Shown here: positions 26,850 through 35,653 of the stretch, piece by piece
Layout of the letters: each line of letters begins with the position of its first letter
Position numbering within the stretch: position 1 is the first letter of the stretch
NCBI GenBank assembly: GCA_944321345.1
Contig: CALUKY010000020.1
Span: 1-45,050 of the forward strand
Direction of reading: 5' to 3'
DNA: 45,050 nt
Source: an uncultured Paraprevotella sp.
Lineage (GTDB): Bacteria > Bacteroidota > Bacteroidia > Bacteroidales > Bacteroidaceae
Program-made: the position numbers and the translations under genes
The notes under the pieces: model-generated
Told to the model about the DNA's origin: nothing
Databases searched by the model: none
What the model saw: the letters and a program-made list of their open reading frames with translations, nothing else

Positions 26850-26895
26850 CGTCTTGTCCGAATTTTTTACGTAAAAATTCCTCCAAAAGAAACTC
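26850..26895. repeat. Diverged palindromic repeat, copy B
   Basis: An 8-bp perfect dyad (26860-26867 with 26873-26880) carries the same flanks as copy A: TTGTCC before, and CC, AAAA and AACTC after. The stem bases differ between copies but remain complementary. Copy B ends directly at the stop of the minus-strand outer-membrane protein gene. Confidence 0.5.
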
Positions 26896-26896
26896 T

Positions 26897-29005
26897 TTAC
26901 GGGAATAGCTGATAGCTGCAGCCCACCGAGAATTTCAGGAAGAAGTCGTTCAATCGTGAAGTTGATCCTCCACCCACATAATTAGGCTTCAGATAGTACT
27001 GCACCTGAGGATCAACAAAAATGCTCCAGCGCGGATGCACCTTGTAATCGACCAGCACACCACCGGTAATACTCCAGGCTCCCTCTCCCTTATGATCCTG
27101 AATAACCGGACGCGGATTCTCACCGACTTCAATTTCCTTACTATAGATACGGGCACCCTGGTTGACACACACAGAATATCCCGGACCGAAGAGCGCATAG
27201 ACATTCAGCTTGCGGCCGGCATTAAATCCCTGATAAACATTGGTCAGATTCAACAGATAGTCGAGCTGCATCTCAAAGTAACCGGTGCGATGCTTCCACT
27301 GGGCATAGAAAAGCTTCTCCATACCCTTGAAATCCACATGATAGGGAGTCGTGGCATTGCGGGTAAAGTGCAGATATTCCATACGGAGACGGAAGCTGGC
27401 CAACGGATGCAGATGATAGCCTGCGTGAACGGATGTCTGACAGTTGAACGCTCCGTCACCCAAAAGATTCAGGGTACGCATATGCTTGTTTCCTCCAAAC
27501 GATGCGCCCACAAAAACACTCGGTTCGAACACATCATCCTGATACAGCTGACGTTCTTTCTTCAGCGGACGGCCGATACGCACTCCGGCAGCAATCTGCA
27601 TGAACTGGTCTGTGAACTTCTTGTCTATCATCGCATTGCGATAAGGTACGGTATAAATACCATGTACATAACGCGGTTCCAGGAAAAGCGAAGTACCGTT
27701 GTCGGCATTATACAGGAACTGCAAGGCTGCCGTACCGCCCCAATAGTTGCAACGCAGTGTTGTTTCCTCGCCCATCTTCGGATTCATCTTCCAGCCATAT
27801 TCAAATCCGGCATTGATATTGACATCAAACCGGTGATGCTCCTGATCACGCATGGCCTGGAAAAAGTTCAGCGGATTGATCATGGCTTCCAGTCTTCCGG
27901 CAAAAGAAGCTCCCTTACACAACGTTTCGTATTGAGGTGATCCCACCGTGGCGGGTTCAAAAACAGAAGTCCAGTAATAGTCGCCCACCATACCGGTTGC
28001 GCGCAATCCGATCACCGAATCAAACCATTTGCCTACCGAAATCTGATAGCCGGTTCCCAGAGTCTTGACAAACGGCAGACTACCATTCATCAGGAAATTC
28101 ATACCCTGAGAGAGTTCAAAGAACAGATTGCCGTTGTATATACTGTCACGCCGGTAACGCTCGGCCGGATTCAAAGACAGAGCCAGACCGCCACGCACTC
28201 CATAAAGCACATCGTAATCGAAAACCGAAGGCTGCGTGTAGACATCGACCTGTCCGGTAGACACAGCCACATAAGGCTCCGCAAAGACATGCAGATTACT
28301 GCCGACCCGCAGATTCAGCTGCAAACCGACTTGCCCCTTAAGCATGTCATGGCGCTCGCCATAATAGGAGTTCTTCATATAACCCAATCCGAACACTCCG
28401 GAAACAGAGAGACGGCGATAAGGCAGGTATCCGTTGATATAAGAAGAAAAATCGAACAGATAATCCACATTAATCTCAGCCTGCTTCATACGATATCGGG
28501 TATCGGGAAGCTCCCAGGTAGTGTAAGCTCCCGACAAACGCAGGGCATGCAAACGGGTAAACTGGTTGCCTATAAACAGACCGAAGGTACGGGCATTATT
28601 GTTACCGACTCCTCCACGAGGCACCAGACGGTCGTAGCCATACATAGCTCCCATAAAGATGTGGTCATAAAAATGCCTGGTTTCAAAAGGAACTCCCTTT
28701 TTCAGATAACGTTTCTGCATCTGATAGTCCAGAGGATTGAAGTCGATGGCTTCATTCTCGAAAACATTTGCAGGAGGAGGTGTCACCACCGTATCAGCAG
28801 CCAAAGAGTCGACAACGACAGATTTTGCAGCTACCGTATCGGCCACATTTACAGAATCGCCCGAAACAGAAGCATTTTGCAGGACATCCAGAACAGATAC
28901 ACGACTTCCTGCTACCTGCTCCGGAAAACCAAAGCAGCAGCCCAGCCATCCACCCAGCATACAAACCTTCAGGAAGCGGCTATTCTTATTGCAGTATCGT
29001 TTCAT
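26897..29005 (-). CDS. Outer-membrane protein with three tandem barrel-like modules
   Basis: This 702-residue protein has a signal peptide near residues 12-34 (a second start is possible), a Val/Asp/Thr-rich linker (about 35-80), then beta-rich sequence to a terminal SYQLFP. Three internal repeats can be aligned by eye. Each has a paired-strand unit (EINVDYLFDFSSYINGYLPY, RLEAMINPLNFFQAMRD, EMQLDYLLNLTNVYQGF). Each ends with an acidic-Pro strand (HVFAEPYVAV, SLFLEPRYVHG, SIFVDPQVQYY) and a closing strand. This suggests three fused OmpA-sized barrels or one large barrel built by duplication. It is the last gene of fimbrial operon 2, and its start overlaps the OmpA-domain gene by 20 bases. The function is unknown; a secretion or anchoring pore is one possibility. 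Confidence 0.75.
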   Translation of the reverse strand: MKRYCNKNSRFLKVCMLGGWLGCCFGFPEQVAGSRVSVLDVLQNASVSGDSVNVADTVAAKSVVVDSLAADTVVTPPPANVFENEAIDFNPLDYQMQKRYLKKGVPFETRHFYDHIFMGAMYGYDRLVPRGGVGNNNARTFGLFIGNQFTRLHALRLSGAYTTWELPDTRYRMKQAEINVDYLFDFSSYINGYLPYRRLSVSGVFGLGYMKNSYYGERHDMLKGQVGLQLNLRVGSNLHVFAEPYVAVSTGQVDVYTQPSVFDYDVLYGVRGGLALSLNPAERYRRDSIYNGNLFFELSQGMNFLMNGSLPFVKTLGTGYQISVGKWFDSVIGLRATGMVGDYYWTSVFEPATVGSPQYETLCKGASFAGRLEAMINPLNFFQAMRDQEHHRFDVNINAGFEYGWKMNPKMGEETTLRCNYWGGTAALQFLYNADNGTSLFLEPRYVHGIYTVPYRNAMIDKKFTDQFMQIAAGVRIGRPLKKERQLYQDDVFEPSVFVGASFGGNKHMRTLNLLGDGAFNCQTSVHAGYHLHPLASFRLRMEYLHFTRNATTPYHVDFKGMEKLFYAQWKHRTGYFEMQLDYLLNLTNVYQGFNAGRKLNVYALFGPGYSVCVNQGARIYSKEIEVGENPRPVIQDHKGEGAWSITGGVLVDYKVHPRWSIFVDPQVQYYLKPNYVGGGSTSRLNDFFLKFSVGCSYQLFP

Positions 29006-31403
29006 CAGTCTTTAAATTATCTTCTTTATCTTTATCTTTCTCACCTTTGAGTTTCTTCCATACCTTCATGAAAGCGGTACGGTATTGCTCGTTAAACTCA
29101 CCGTCGTAAAGCATATATTTCAAGAATCTCTCATCTTTCTGGCAACACTGAATCATCGGATATCCCCAGTCCTGTCGCGGATATCCCCAGGTATCACGGG
29201 TAGGATCTTCCAAGGACGGTTCAAAGAACTCATCAAACTGGAAATGATCTTCCGTATAAACTTTTGCCGTTTTGTTTTCGGCATCCAGACGGAACCTTAA
29301 CGTAGCGATCATATAGAGCACCTTAGGATCCTCCGGATTAAAATGCACGGTATCGTTCTGCAGCAGATACAACGCCTGCCGGTGGAATACTTCATTATCC
29401 GTATCGGGATCATCCTGAGCTGCATAGAGCACCACTTTGTTCATCATTGAGGTAGCGGCTACGGTATCACGCACCTCGGGATCATTATACATACCGTTCA
29501 GACAGTCCAGAAAACGCTTGGTCATATAAAAGCGCGGATCGTCCGGCAACAGATTCACGGCAACCGAATCGGCCATATAATAATCACCAACCTTACACAA
29601 ATGGGTGATATAGGAAGAAACGATAGCCTCATCGTTGACCCATCCCAACAAATTACCGCCGAAACCTTTCTTCTGTAATTCAGGAGTAGCCATTCCGGCT
29701 CTGGACCAGTCCAGATAAGGTTCAAACAGCTTGGCATCCGAGGTGTCACGCTGCAGATAGCACTGTCCCAGAATATAGGCAGCCAAAGGCCAGGGTTTTC
29801 TGTTATCGTCGTCTTTTACGGACTTGAGCGCCTCTTTGGCCAGGACCTCGAGTTCTGCAGGTTCCTTAATCATGCGGAACAGATAATAGAACTCATAAGG
29901 CTTCAGCTTCTTTCCGCTTCTGTACCCGGGATCCGTGAGATATTTTTCATAAACCTCTTCAGGAGTACGCACACGGTTGGTAAAGTATGAGAAAGAAAAA
30001 TCTACCACACGCAAACGGGGCAAAATCTTCTCCTTAATCATATCGTAGTAAGGCAAAGCCCGGATCTTACGCTCCTGTACCTGGGTATTCTTATTGGAAG
30101 CGATAATCTCTTTCACCTCATTGGCATAATCCATCAGGGAATCCTCCTCCAACAGGCGGGCCACATCTTCCCAGCCGGCTACACTGGCCGACGCCTTCAT
30201 GACGGATCTCAGTTTCGGGAAAGCGGCGGCAATCTCCGACTTGAGATATTCCGAACGCTGATGACACAAACGCTGGTTAATGGCAATACCACCATCGGGC
30301 GAAGCCTGTCCGTGTACTTCAATGCCATAAATACCGGCCTCATCATCATCGGCATAACGGGCCAAATCCTCTTTCAGCTGATTCAGCTGCAGGAAGTTAA
30401 GGGAATCTGCCGGGTCAAGCTCGGCTTTGCCGACCATGAAGTTCAGATTCAGCTCACGCTTGTCCTGCATCATCTCACGACGCCCTTTTCGCTTGTAACG
30501 GTCCATATTGATGGGCATCTGCATCAGATCGTATTCCAAAAAGCGCATCGGCTCCAGATCGTACCCTTCGTCTAGACAGACACTGTCTGAAGAATATACG
30601 GTATGATAGTTTTCAAACCATTGAGTGGCATTGACCCGATAATGTTTCTTCACATCAATAGGATAGAGCATCAGTCCAAACATAATGGTATCCTCTTCGC
30701 GGGTCTGCATAAACTTATCCGAACGGTATGCCGTCAACGGGTCGTTCTTTTCGTCGTATCCCATACGGCGTTTCTGCGTTTGCTGATAGTTCTTACCGTC
30801 TTTGATAAACGGACGCGCGATCATAAACGTATCGCCATCTTCGAGCACCGTGACGATCGGCGCCAGACCGGTACGCGCATCGTCGCGGGTCTGATTCGGG
30901 AAGATGATAAAAGGCCATGGTCCCACCGTCTTGCGGTTACCGAAGCGACGGGAAGGACGCGGTTTGTTCATACGCAACTTCTTGGCTGTTGTTGTGACCT
31001 CTTTCAAGGACTTACCGACATCGGCATCGATCAGGACCTCGAGTTTCAGTTTACCGTCAACGTTCTTGATCACCGGGTCACCCATTGCCGGGCGGACGAC
31101 AACGGCTCCGATGGGCGGCAGCAACATTTCGCAGACACCCTCGGCATCGGTAGTCTGAAATTCATCAAAATCTTCTCCGTCGCGGGGCACAAAGGTAACA
31201 TCGGTTTTCAGTCGTTTGGCCGTTCGTGCAGCCTTGCTGACATCATAAAATCCAAACACCTCGGCTCCGGAAAGAGGGTCTTTGGTAAAGTTCTTCTTAT
31301 CATTCATTTTCACTGTTATCTCAATGATCTTGGCCTGTGGGAAAACATATTCCACCCCACAGAATAACAGCATGATGAAAAGTAAAAAATATCTTCGCTT
31401 CAT
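28986..31403 (-). CDS. Large OmpA-domain protein with N-terminal carrier-type domain
   Basis: This 805-residue protein has a signal peptide ending near VFPQ (residue 23). A beta domain follows (about 27-130) with a pattern like carboxypeptidase-regulatory folds (SGAEVFGFYDV, TTDAEGVCEM, LPPIGAVVVRP). A charged middle comes next, then an OmpA-like peptidoglycan-binding domain at about 325-410 with IEVHGQASPDGG and INQRLCHQRSEYLK. The C-terminal half is helical and may hold TPR-like repeats. It parallels the DUF3868/OmpA/TPR protein of operon 1 but is much longer and has a different N-terminus. It lies 19 bases after a DUF3575 gene and overlaps the triple-barrel gene, suggesting that these three form one envelope-spanning unit. 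Confidence 0.75.
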   Translation of the reverse strand: MKRRYFLLFIMLLFCGVEYVFPQAKIIEITVKMNDKKNFTKDPLSGAEVFGFYDVSKAARTAKRLKTDVTFVPRDGEDFDEFQTTDAEGVCEMLLPPIGAVVVRPAMGDPVIKNVDGKLKLEVLIDADVGKSLKEVTTTAKKLRMNKPRPSRRFGNRKTVGPWPFIIFPNQTRDDARTGLAPIVTVLEDGDTFMIARPFIKDGKNYQQTQKRRMGYDEKNDPLTAYRSDKFMQTREEDTIMFGLMLYPIDVKKHYRVNATQWFENYHTVYSSDSVCLDEGYDLEPMRFLEYDLMQMPINMDRYKRKGRREMMQDKRELNLNFMVGKAELDPADSLNFLQLNQLKEDLARYADDDEAGIYGIEVHGQASPDGGIAINQRLCHQRSEYLKSEIAAAFPKLRSVMKASASVAGWEDVARLLEEDSLMDYANEVKEIIASNKNTQVQERKIRALPYYDMIKEKILPRLRVVDFSFSYFTNRVRTPEEVYEKYLTDPGYRSGKKLKPYEFYYLFRMIKEPAELEVLAKEALKSVKDDDNRKPWPLAAYILGQCYLQRDTSDAKLFEPYLDWSRAGMATPELQKKGFGGNLLGWVNDEAIVSSYITHLCKVGDYYMADSVAVNLLPDDPRFYMTKRFLDCLNGMYNDPEVRDTVAATSMMNKVVLYAAQDDPDTDNEVFHRQALYLLQNDTVHFNPEDPKVLYMIATLRFRLDAENKTAKVYTEDHFQFDEFFEPSLEDPTRDTWGYPRQDWGYPMIQCCQKDERFLKYMLYDGEFNEQYRTAFMKVWKKLKGEKDKDKEDNLKTDETILQ

Positions 31404-31422
31404 AGCTCGATTGCAACAACAG

Positions 31423-31962
31423 TTATTTGATTATATATGAGAAAGACACTCCCAGTTTAAAAGGCACCAGGGCGTATCCGTGAGTTTGCATCATTGCATT
31501 GGAGTACAGATCAGTGGTATAGCCTCTATCCAGTTTATAATAAACGGCTCCAAAGCTTCCGTAACATTCCAACGACCAGTGGGAAGAAAGAAAAAAGGAA
31601 TATCCAAAAGTCAATCCCAGACCTACGGCATCACCGTTGAGGATTTTCTTTCCCCACACGATATCGTAGTTCGTACCTAAAGCAGCCAGCCCGACAAAAT
31701 GCTTGTTCATCGGACGACCGGAAAACCAATAACGGAATTCCGGCATTACGGCAACCAATGAGATGTCTTTTCCCCACGGATTTTTACTACCAAAAGCAGA
31801 CAAACCAACACTGGTTCTTTCGCCGGTTACCAATTCTATTCCCAAATTAGGAACCATGGCACAGTCCCAAAGGGCATCGGTCTTTACGGCTATCAATTGC
31901 GCCCGTAACTGAGAAGCCCCCAATGCCATGAATAGAAATATAAGTAACAAAAAACGTTTCAT
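31423..31962 (-). CDS. DUF3575 outer-membrane protein, second copy in operon 2
   Basis: This 179-residue protein has a signal peptide ending near LRAQ, followed by the DUF3575 pattern IAVKTDALWD and VPNLGIELVTG. Later come MPEFRYWFSG and a terminal FSYIIK strand. It is a small predicted beta-barrel, very like the first gene of operon 1. It follows the last fimbrillin gene after about 100 bases that hold a hairpin, and precedes the OmpA-domain gene by 19 bases. Function is unknown; partnership with the OmpA-domain protein is inferred from position in both operons. Confidence 0.85.
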   Translation of the reverse strand: MKRFLLLIFLFMALGASQLRAQLIAVKTDALWDCAMVPNLGIELVTGERTSVGLSAFGSKNPWGKDISLVAVMPEFRYWFSGRPMNKHFVGLAALGTNYDIVWGKKILNGDAVGLGLTFGYSFFLSSHWSLECYGSFGAVYYKLDRGYTTDLYSNAMMQTHGYALVPFKLGVSFSYIIK

Positions 31963-31999
31963 TGACTATATGGATTATTTTAAAAAATTCAGAAATATA

Positions 32000-32032
32000 T
32001 CCCCCCACAAAAGGCGAATGCCTCTGTGGGGA
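32000..32032 (-). terminator. Stem-loop after the fimbrillin genes of operon 2
   Basis: A stem of seven GC-rich pairs (32003-32009 with 32025-32031), an internal bulge and four more pairs close a small loop. The sequence downstream on the minus strand is AT-rich without a strong T run, so it may act as an attenuator or mRNA 3'-end stabiliser rather than a full terminator. Confidence 0.5.
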
Positions 32033-32063
32033 GAATATAAAGTAATAAGATGATGAGTTTCAA

Positions 32064-33161
32064 TTACAAATCAACATTATTGTCTGTATCCGTACCGGCA
32101 TCAACCCATTCGTTGAGTTTTGCTGTCAACTCGATTTCCTTTGGGCCATGCACAGTAATGATGACATTATAGTTTTTACCGGCCTCAAAGATCGGCTGGT
32201 TCTTCAGAGACAAGGTGCTCTCTGTAGTAAAGAGATTACCCTGATCATCTTTCAGGACAACGCGCAACTCATAGCTGGACTGCGGATAAAGCATGATGCT
32301 CTCTCCCATACGTTTTTTATCAGTATGATTATCAGGCATGGTTACCGCAGTTACCCGATCACCATTCTGCTCACACAGTTGGAAATCGGCTCCCACCTGA
32401 TCGCGCAAGCTCAAGGTAGCATCTTCTCTGCCGATATACCAGTTCAGATTGACATGCTGCATAGCACCTACGATATATACAGAATCGACAGTCATTTTCT
32501 GTGCTTCGGTAACCTCACCGGTACCCTCTACGTCCTCACCAGCCTTTACATAAAAGATCAGACGGGCCAACATATGCTTCAGATCCAATTTTGGAAGAGC
32601 ATCCTGATTTTCTGCCTTACGGAAGAATTTGGCACTAAAGCCTGTAGGATCCGTACTGGTAGCACGTCCCCAGATCAAATCTTCCTTACCGGTCAGCGTG
32701 AATTGTGCAACAGCCTTATACTGCTCCATGGTAATATTCTCATCAGCAACATAAGGGTAATATCCATAGAAATCATAGGCAAAGAACTGACTGATCGGAT
32801 AGAAATACTGTCCTCCCCAAGTCACATTACCATTCTCTTCCAGGTTAGACTGCACATTCTTCATCACACAGCCAGACCAGTCTCTCCAGTCAATAGCCAG
32901 TTCCTCGTCATTGATATTCTGTCTGCTACGTGCCAAACAGAAAACACCCATATCATTCAGGGTAGTTCCCTCTACAGCAGCACGAGAGCGAGGAGCACCT
33001 TCCTCTATCTCAGTAAATGATCCGCCACCGGCAGAAGACAGCTTGATTTCCACCTCACTGTTTCCGGGAACCCAAACCTGACTTGGGTTCTCATCGGTGG
33101 TACAGGCCTGCAGCATCATCATAGATGCTGCAGCTGCATATACCAAAATATTTTTCTTCAT
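32064..33161 (-). CDS. Fimbrillin-family lipoprotein, third of three in operon 2
   Basis: This 365-residue lipoprotein has a lipobox MLQAC (cysteine about 20). The fimbrillin pattern follows: GVFCLARS, then YFYPISQFFAYDFYGYYPY, the LDLKHMLARLIFYV strand, and the C-terminal strands NYNVIITVHGPKEIELTAKLN and EWVDAG ending NVDL. The family forms polymerising or capping subunits on the surface. It is the third fimbrillin in the operon, 16 bases after the second, and is followed by a stem-loop. Whether it is a major or minor subunit cannot be told from sequence. Confidence 0.85.
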   Translation of the reverse strand: MKKNILVYAAAASMMMLQACTTDENPSQVWVPGNSEVEIKLSSAGGGSFTEIEEGAPRSRAAVEGTTLNDMGVFCLARSRQNINDEELAIDWRDWSGCVMKNVQSNLEENGNVTWGGQYFYPISQFFAYDFYGYYPYVADENITMEQYKAVAQFTLTGKEDLIWGRATSTDPTGFSAKFFRKAENQDALPKLDLKHMLARLIFYVKAGEDVEGTGEVTEAQKMTVDSVYIVGAMQHVNLNWYIGREDATLSLRDQVGADFQLCEQNGDRVTAVTMPDNHTDKKRMGESIMLYPQSSYELRVVLKDDQGNLFTTESTLSLKNQPIFEAGKNYNVIITVHGPKEIELTAKLNEWVDAGTDTDNNVDL

Positions 33162-33177
33162 AAAGAATGATCAAATA

Positions 33178-34368
33178 TTAAAATTCCTCGCCCGGAGTCA
33201 AATTGATTTCATCATCAGCCTGATTCCATCCAGTCAACTGAGCCTCGATCTTGATTTCCTGCAAGCCATACAAAGTAATGTTAACTTTATAAGAAGAACC
33301 GGCAAGAGCACCACCATTGCCAATCTTAATCTTGCTATCATAAGAGAAAGTATGAGACTGACCACCACCAACTGTCTGAGAAGCAACAATAGTAATATCA
33401 TATGATTCTTCTCCCGGAGCCACCATCAAAGCCTCACCCACAGATTTAGGAGCAATAGTTAAAGCAACCGGAGTTAAAGCCTGCAACTTACCTTTTCCAG
33501 CTCCTGCTTTTTCTTTCAGTTCAAGACCTGTAACATCATCCTCAAACTCAAGAAGTTGAGCAGGCTGAGTTGCATAAGCAACACACATAGAACCTCTATC
33601 CTTTGACTTAACGATAATCTTTTCTACCTTTAAGTTATTATCATCCTTATCAGTGTTTACATTAAAAGTGAAACGGGTCAGCAAGTGCTTCATAACCAAA
33701 TTTGGAATGACACCGCCACGGGCTGATTTGGCAGAGAACAGAACATCTGCATATTCTCCGGCAGCCTCTTTTGCAACAGCCTCACCCATCATCAGGTCCT
33801 GAGAACCATCAATCTTGAAATAAACCTTGCGGGTTTTGCCCACCGGATCATCAACAACTTCCGGATTACCATCAGCAGTAGGACTAGTATAGTCGCTACC
33901 AATTATAGCATCATCAATATGGTAGGCAAAGAACTGATGCTTGCTGGCTGTAGGAGGATAATAACGGCCTTCTGCAGATGGAGTAATAACCAATGCACCT
34001 TGGTTACCAACTGAAGGAGCAGTAACCTTTACGTTGTTAAAGTTCTCGATGTCTTTTGTTCCACCTCCAGCATCTACTTTGGTCCATTTTGAAACTTCCC
34101 AAGCGGCAGCACCATCTTTATAGTAACACATCATGTTTACATAAAGTTCTTCACTGTTCCATACATTACCAGCCTCATCGGCAATATCACCGACTGTACC
34201 AATACCTCTGGTTTCCGGAGAAACGATTACAGATGGAGTTGCAATAGAAAGTTCTACCGGCTGCAAATTCTGATCAGCGCCAGGAACTGTTACGTTCTCA
34301 ACATCATTTGAACAGCTACTCATCATACCCATAACGAGTGCTGAAGCCAAAAACAAATTTTTCTTCAT
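33178..34368 (-). CDS. Fimbrillin-family lipoprotein, second of three, possible major pilin of operon 2
   Basis: This 396-residue lipoprotein (MMSSC, cysteine about 19) has the fimbrillin hallmarks TASKHQFFAYHIDD, VMKHLLTRFTFNV and YKVNITLYGLQEIKIEAQL, with a final GWNQADDEINL. Compared with its neighbours it is richer in small residues and lysine and has fewer Trp and Cys, like abundant pilins. That makes it my best guess for the main fibre subunit. It lies 31 bases after the first fimbrillin and 16 before the third. Confidence 0.85.
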   Translation of the reverse strand: MKKNLFLASALVMGMMSSCSNDVENVTVPGADQNLQPVELSIATPSVIVSPETRGIGTVGDIADEAGNVWNSEELYVNMMCYYKDGAAAWEVSKWTKVDAGGGTKDIENFNNVKVTAPSVGNQGALVITPSAEGRYYPPTASKHQFFAYHIDDAIIGSDYTSPTADGNPEVVDDPVGKTRKVYFKIDGSQDLMMGEAVAKEAAGEYADVLFSAKSARGGVIPNLVMKHLLTRFTFNVNTDKDDNNLKVEKIIVKSKDRGSMCVAYATQPAQLLEFEDDVTGLELKEKAGAGKGKLQALTPVALTIAPKSVGEALMVAPGEESYDITIVASQTVGGGQSHTFSYDSKIKIGNGGALAGSSYKVNITLYGLQEIKIEAQLTGWNQADDEINLTPGEEF

Positions 34369-34399
34369 AATGTTTTCTTTTTAGTTAATAAATAGTATT

Positions 34400-35647
34400 T
34401 CATGGATTGTCTTCATCAATAGGGGGCAGAGTTCCTCCGTCGATCCAGCCCATAGACTCGGAATCGATCTCCAGATTGACACTCTGTGGGCCATAAACCT
34501 TCAGCACCACCTCATACTGGGTTCCTTTCTGAAAAGTACCATCTTTAAGTGCTATAGTCTGATAGTTGGCCGTAAAGTATCCGCTCTCGGGTTTCTTAAG
34601 CAGCTTGTATTCAATCTGCAAGCTGAAGGTTTCCACCGCCGGAAGCATAATGCTACCTAGCTCAATCGTATCGCCCTGGCCTACCTGAATCAAAGGATCG
34701 AAGCAGGCATTCTCGCGCGAAAGCGTAGCCCCGAAGGTCTGAGGGGTCTTGTCGGTAGCCAGATATACCTTACTCCGGGAGTTCTCATCCCAAACCACGC
34801 CCAATGGAGGAACTCCATTCTGTGGCTGGGCGGCGACGGTGGCCGCTCCCTTGCGGGGAGTCGTTACCGAAACAGCCTCAACCAGAAACTCACCGGCCTT
34901 GTCGGTGACACCAACCACCTTGAACTTGAAGCGCGCCATCTCATGAGAAAGATGGAACACCGGAGAAATGCCTCGGTTACCGGTACGAGTACTGTAAATC
35001 AGATCTTCCCAATTGGCCGCGATATACTTGAACTCATCGTCCGACTGGATTTGCTCGATCTGACGACGGGTAGGCTCCGCAAAAGCCGTAATAATATCCT
35101 GAGTACCGTCAATCTCAATATGCTTGACCACCCGATCCTGCAGATGCTCCTCGCTCAGGCAACGAGCATCGTCCAGATAGGAAGCAAAGAAATTGTATTT
35201 GTAATCGGGATGCTGCGAATTGTAATAAGGCACCGGATCAACCCAGGTCAATGACGGCTCGGCATCGCCTTCGACCTTCACCTTGCGGTCATAGACCAGG
35301 CAATAGGGAACCTCGGAAGCCGGAAAAGAGTCCTTGGTCACACTGTAATCCGGATCACCCTGAAAATCGTGGTTGCGGTCCAGAAACGCATACACATGGA
35401 ACTGAATATTGCGCCACTTTTCACGGTTCTCACTCTGAGACCAGTCTTCCAAAGCACCGATACCACGGGTTATGATGGAGTATTCGGGATCGGTAAATCC
35501 AAGCATAATGGGAACAGAGTCCTCAGTCACCTCATCACTGGGGCGCCCCTGTTCCTCTTCATCTACATAAATGCCCGGATAGGACTCACTACAGGCCATC
35601 AGGCATCCGGAAAACAACAACAGAATATATTTTTTCATTTTTCTCAT
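34400..35647 (-). CDS. Fimbrillin-family lipoprotein, first of three in operon 2
   Basis: This 415-residue lipoprotein (LMAC, cysteine about 19) has fimbrillin features: ITRGIGALEDW, NFFASYLDD, FHLSHEMARFKFKV and the C-terminal VVLKVYGPQSVNLEI with SMGWIDGG. It starts 6 bases after the DUF5119 gene. Two start codons are possible (35647 and 35638). It may be a tip or anchor variant of the fibre; sequence alone does not say which. Confidence 0.83.
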   Translation of the reverse strand: MRKMKKYILLLFSGCLMACSESYPGIYVDEEEQGRPSDEVTEDSVPIMLGFTDPEYSIITRGIGALEDWSQSENREKWRNIQFHVYAFLDRNHDFQGDPDYSVTKDSFPASEVPYCLVYDRKVKVEGDAEPSLTWVDPVPYYNSQHPDYKYNFFASYLDDARCLSEEHLQDRVVKHIEIDGTQDIITAFAEPTRRQIEQIQSDDEFKYIAANWEDLIYSTRTGNRGISPVFHLSHEMARFKFKVVGVTDKAGEFLVEAVSVTTPRKGAATVAAQPQNGVPPLGVVWDENSRSKVYLATDKTPQTFGATLSRENACFDPLIQVGQGDTIELGSIMLPAVETFSLQIEYKLLKKPESGYFTANYQTIALKDGTFQKGTQYEVVLKVYGPQSVNLEIDSESMGWIDGGTLPPIDEDNP

Positions 35648-35653
35648 TTCTTC

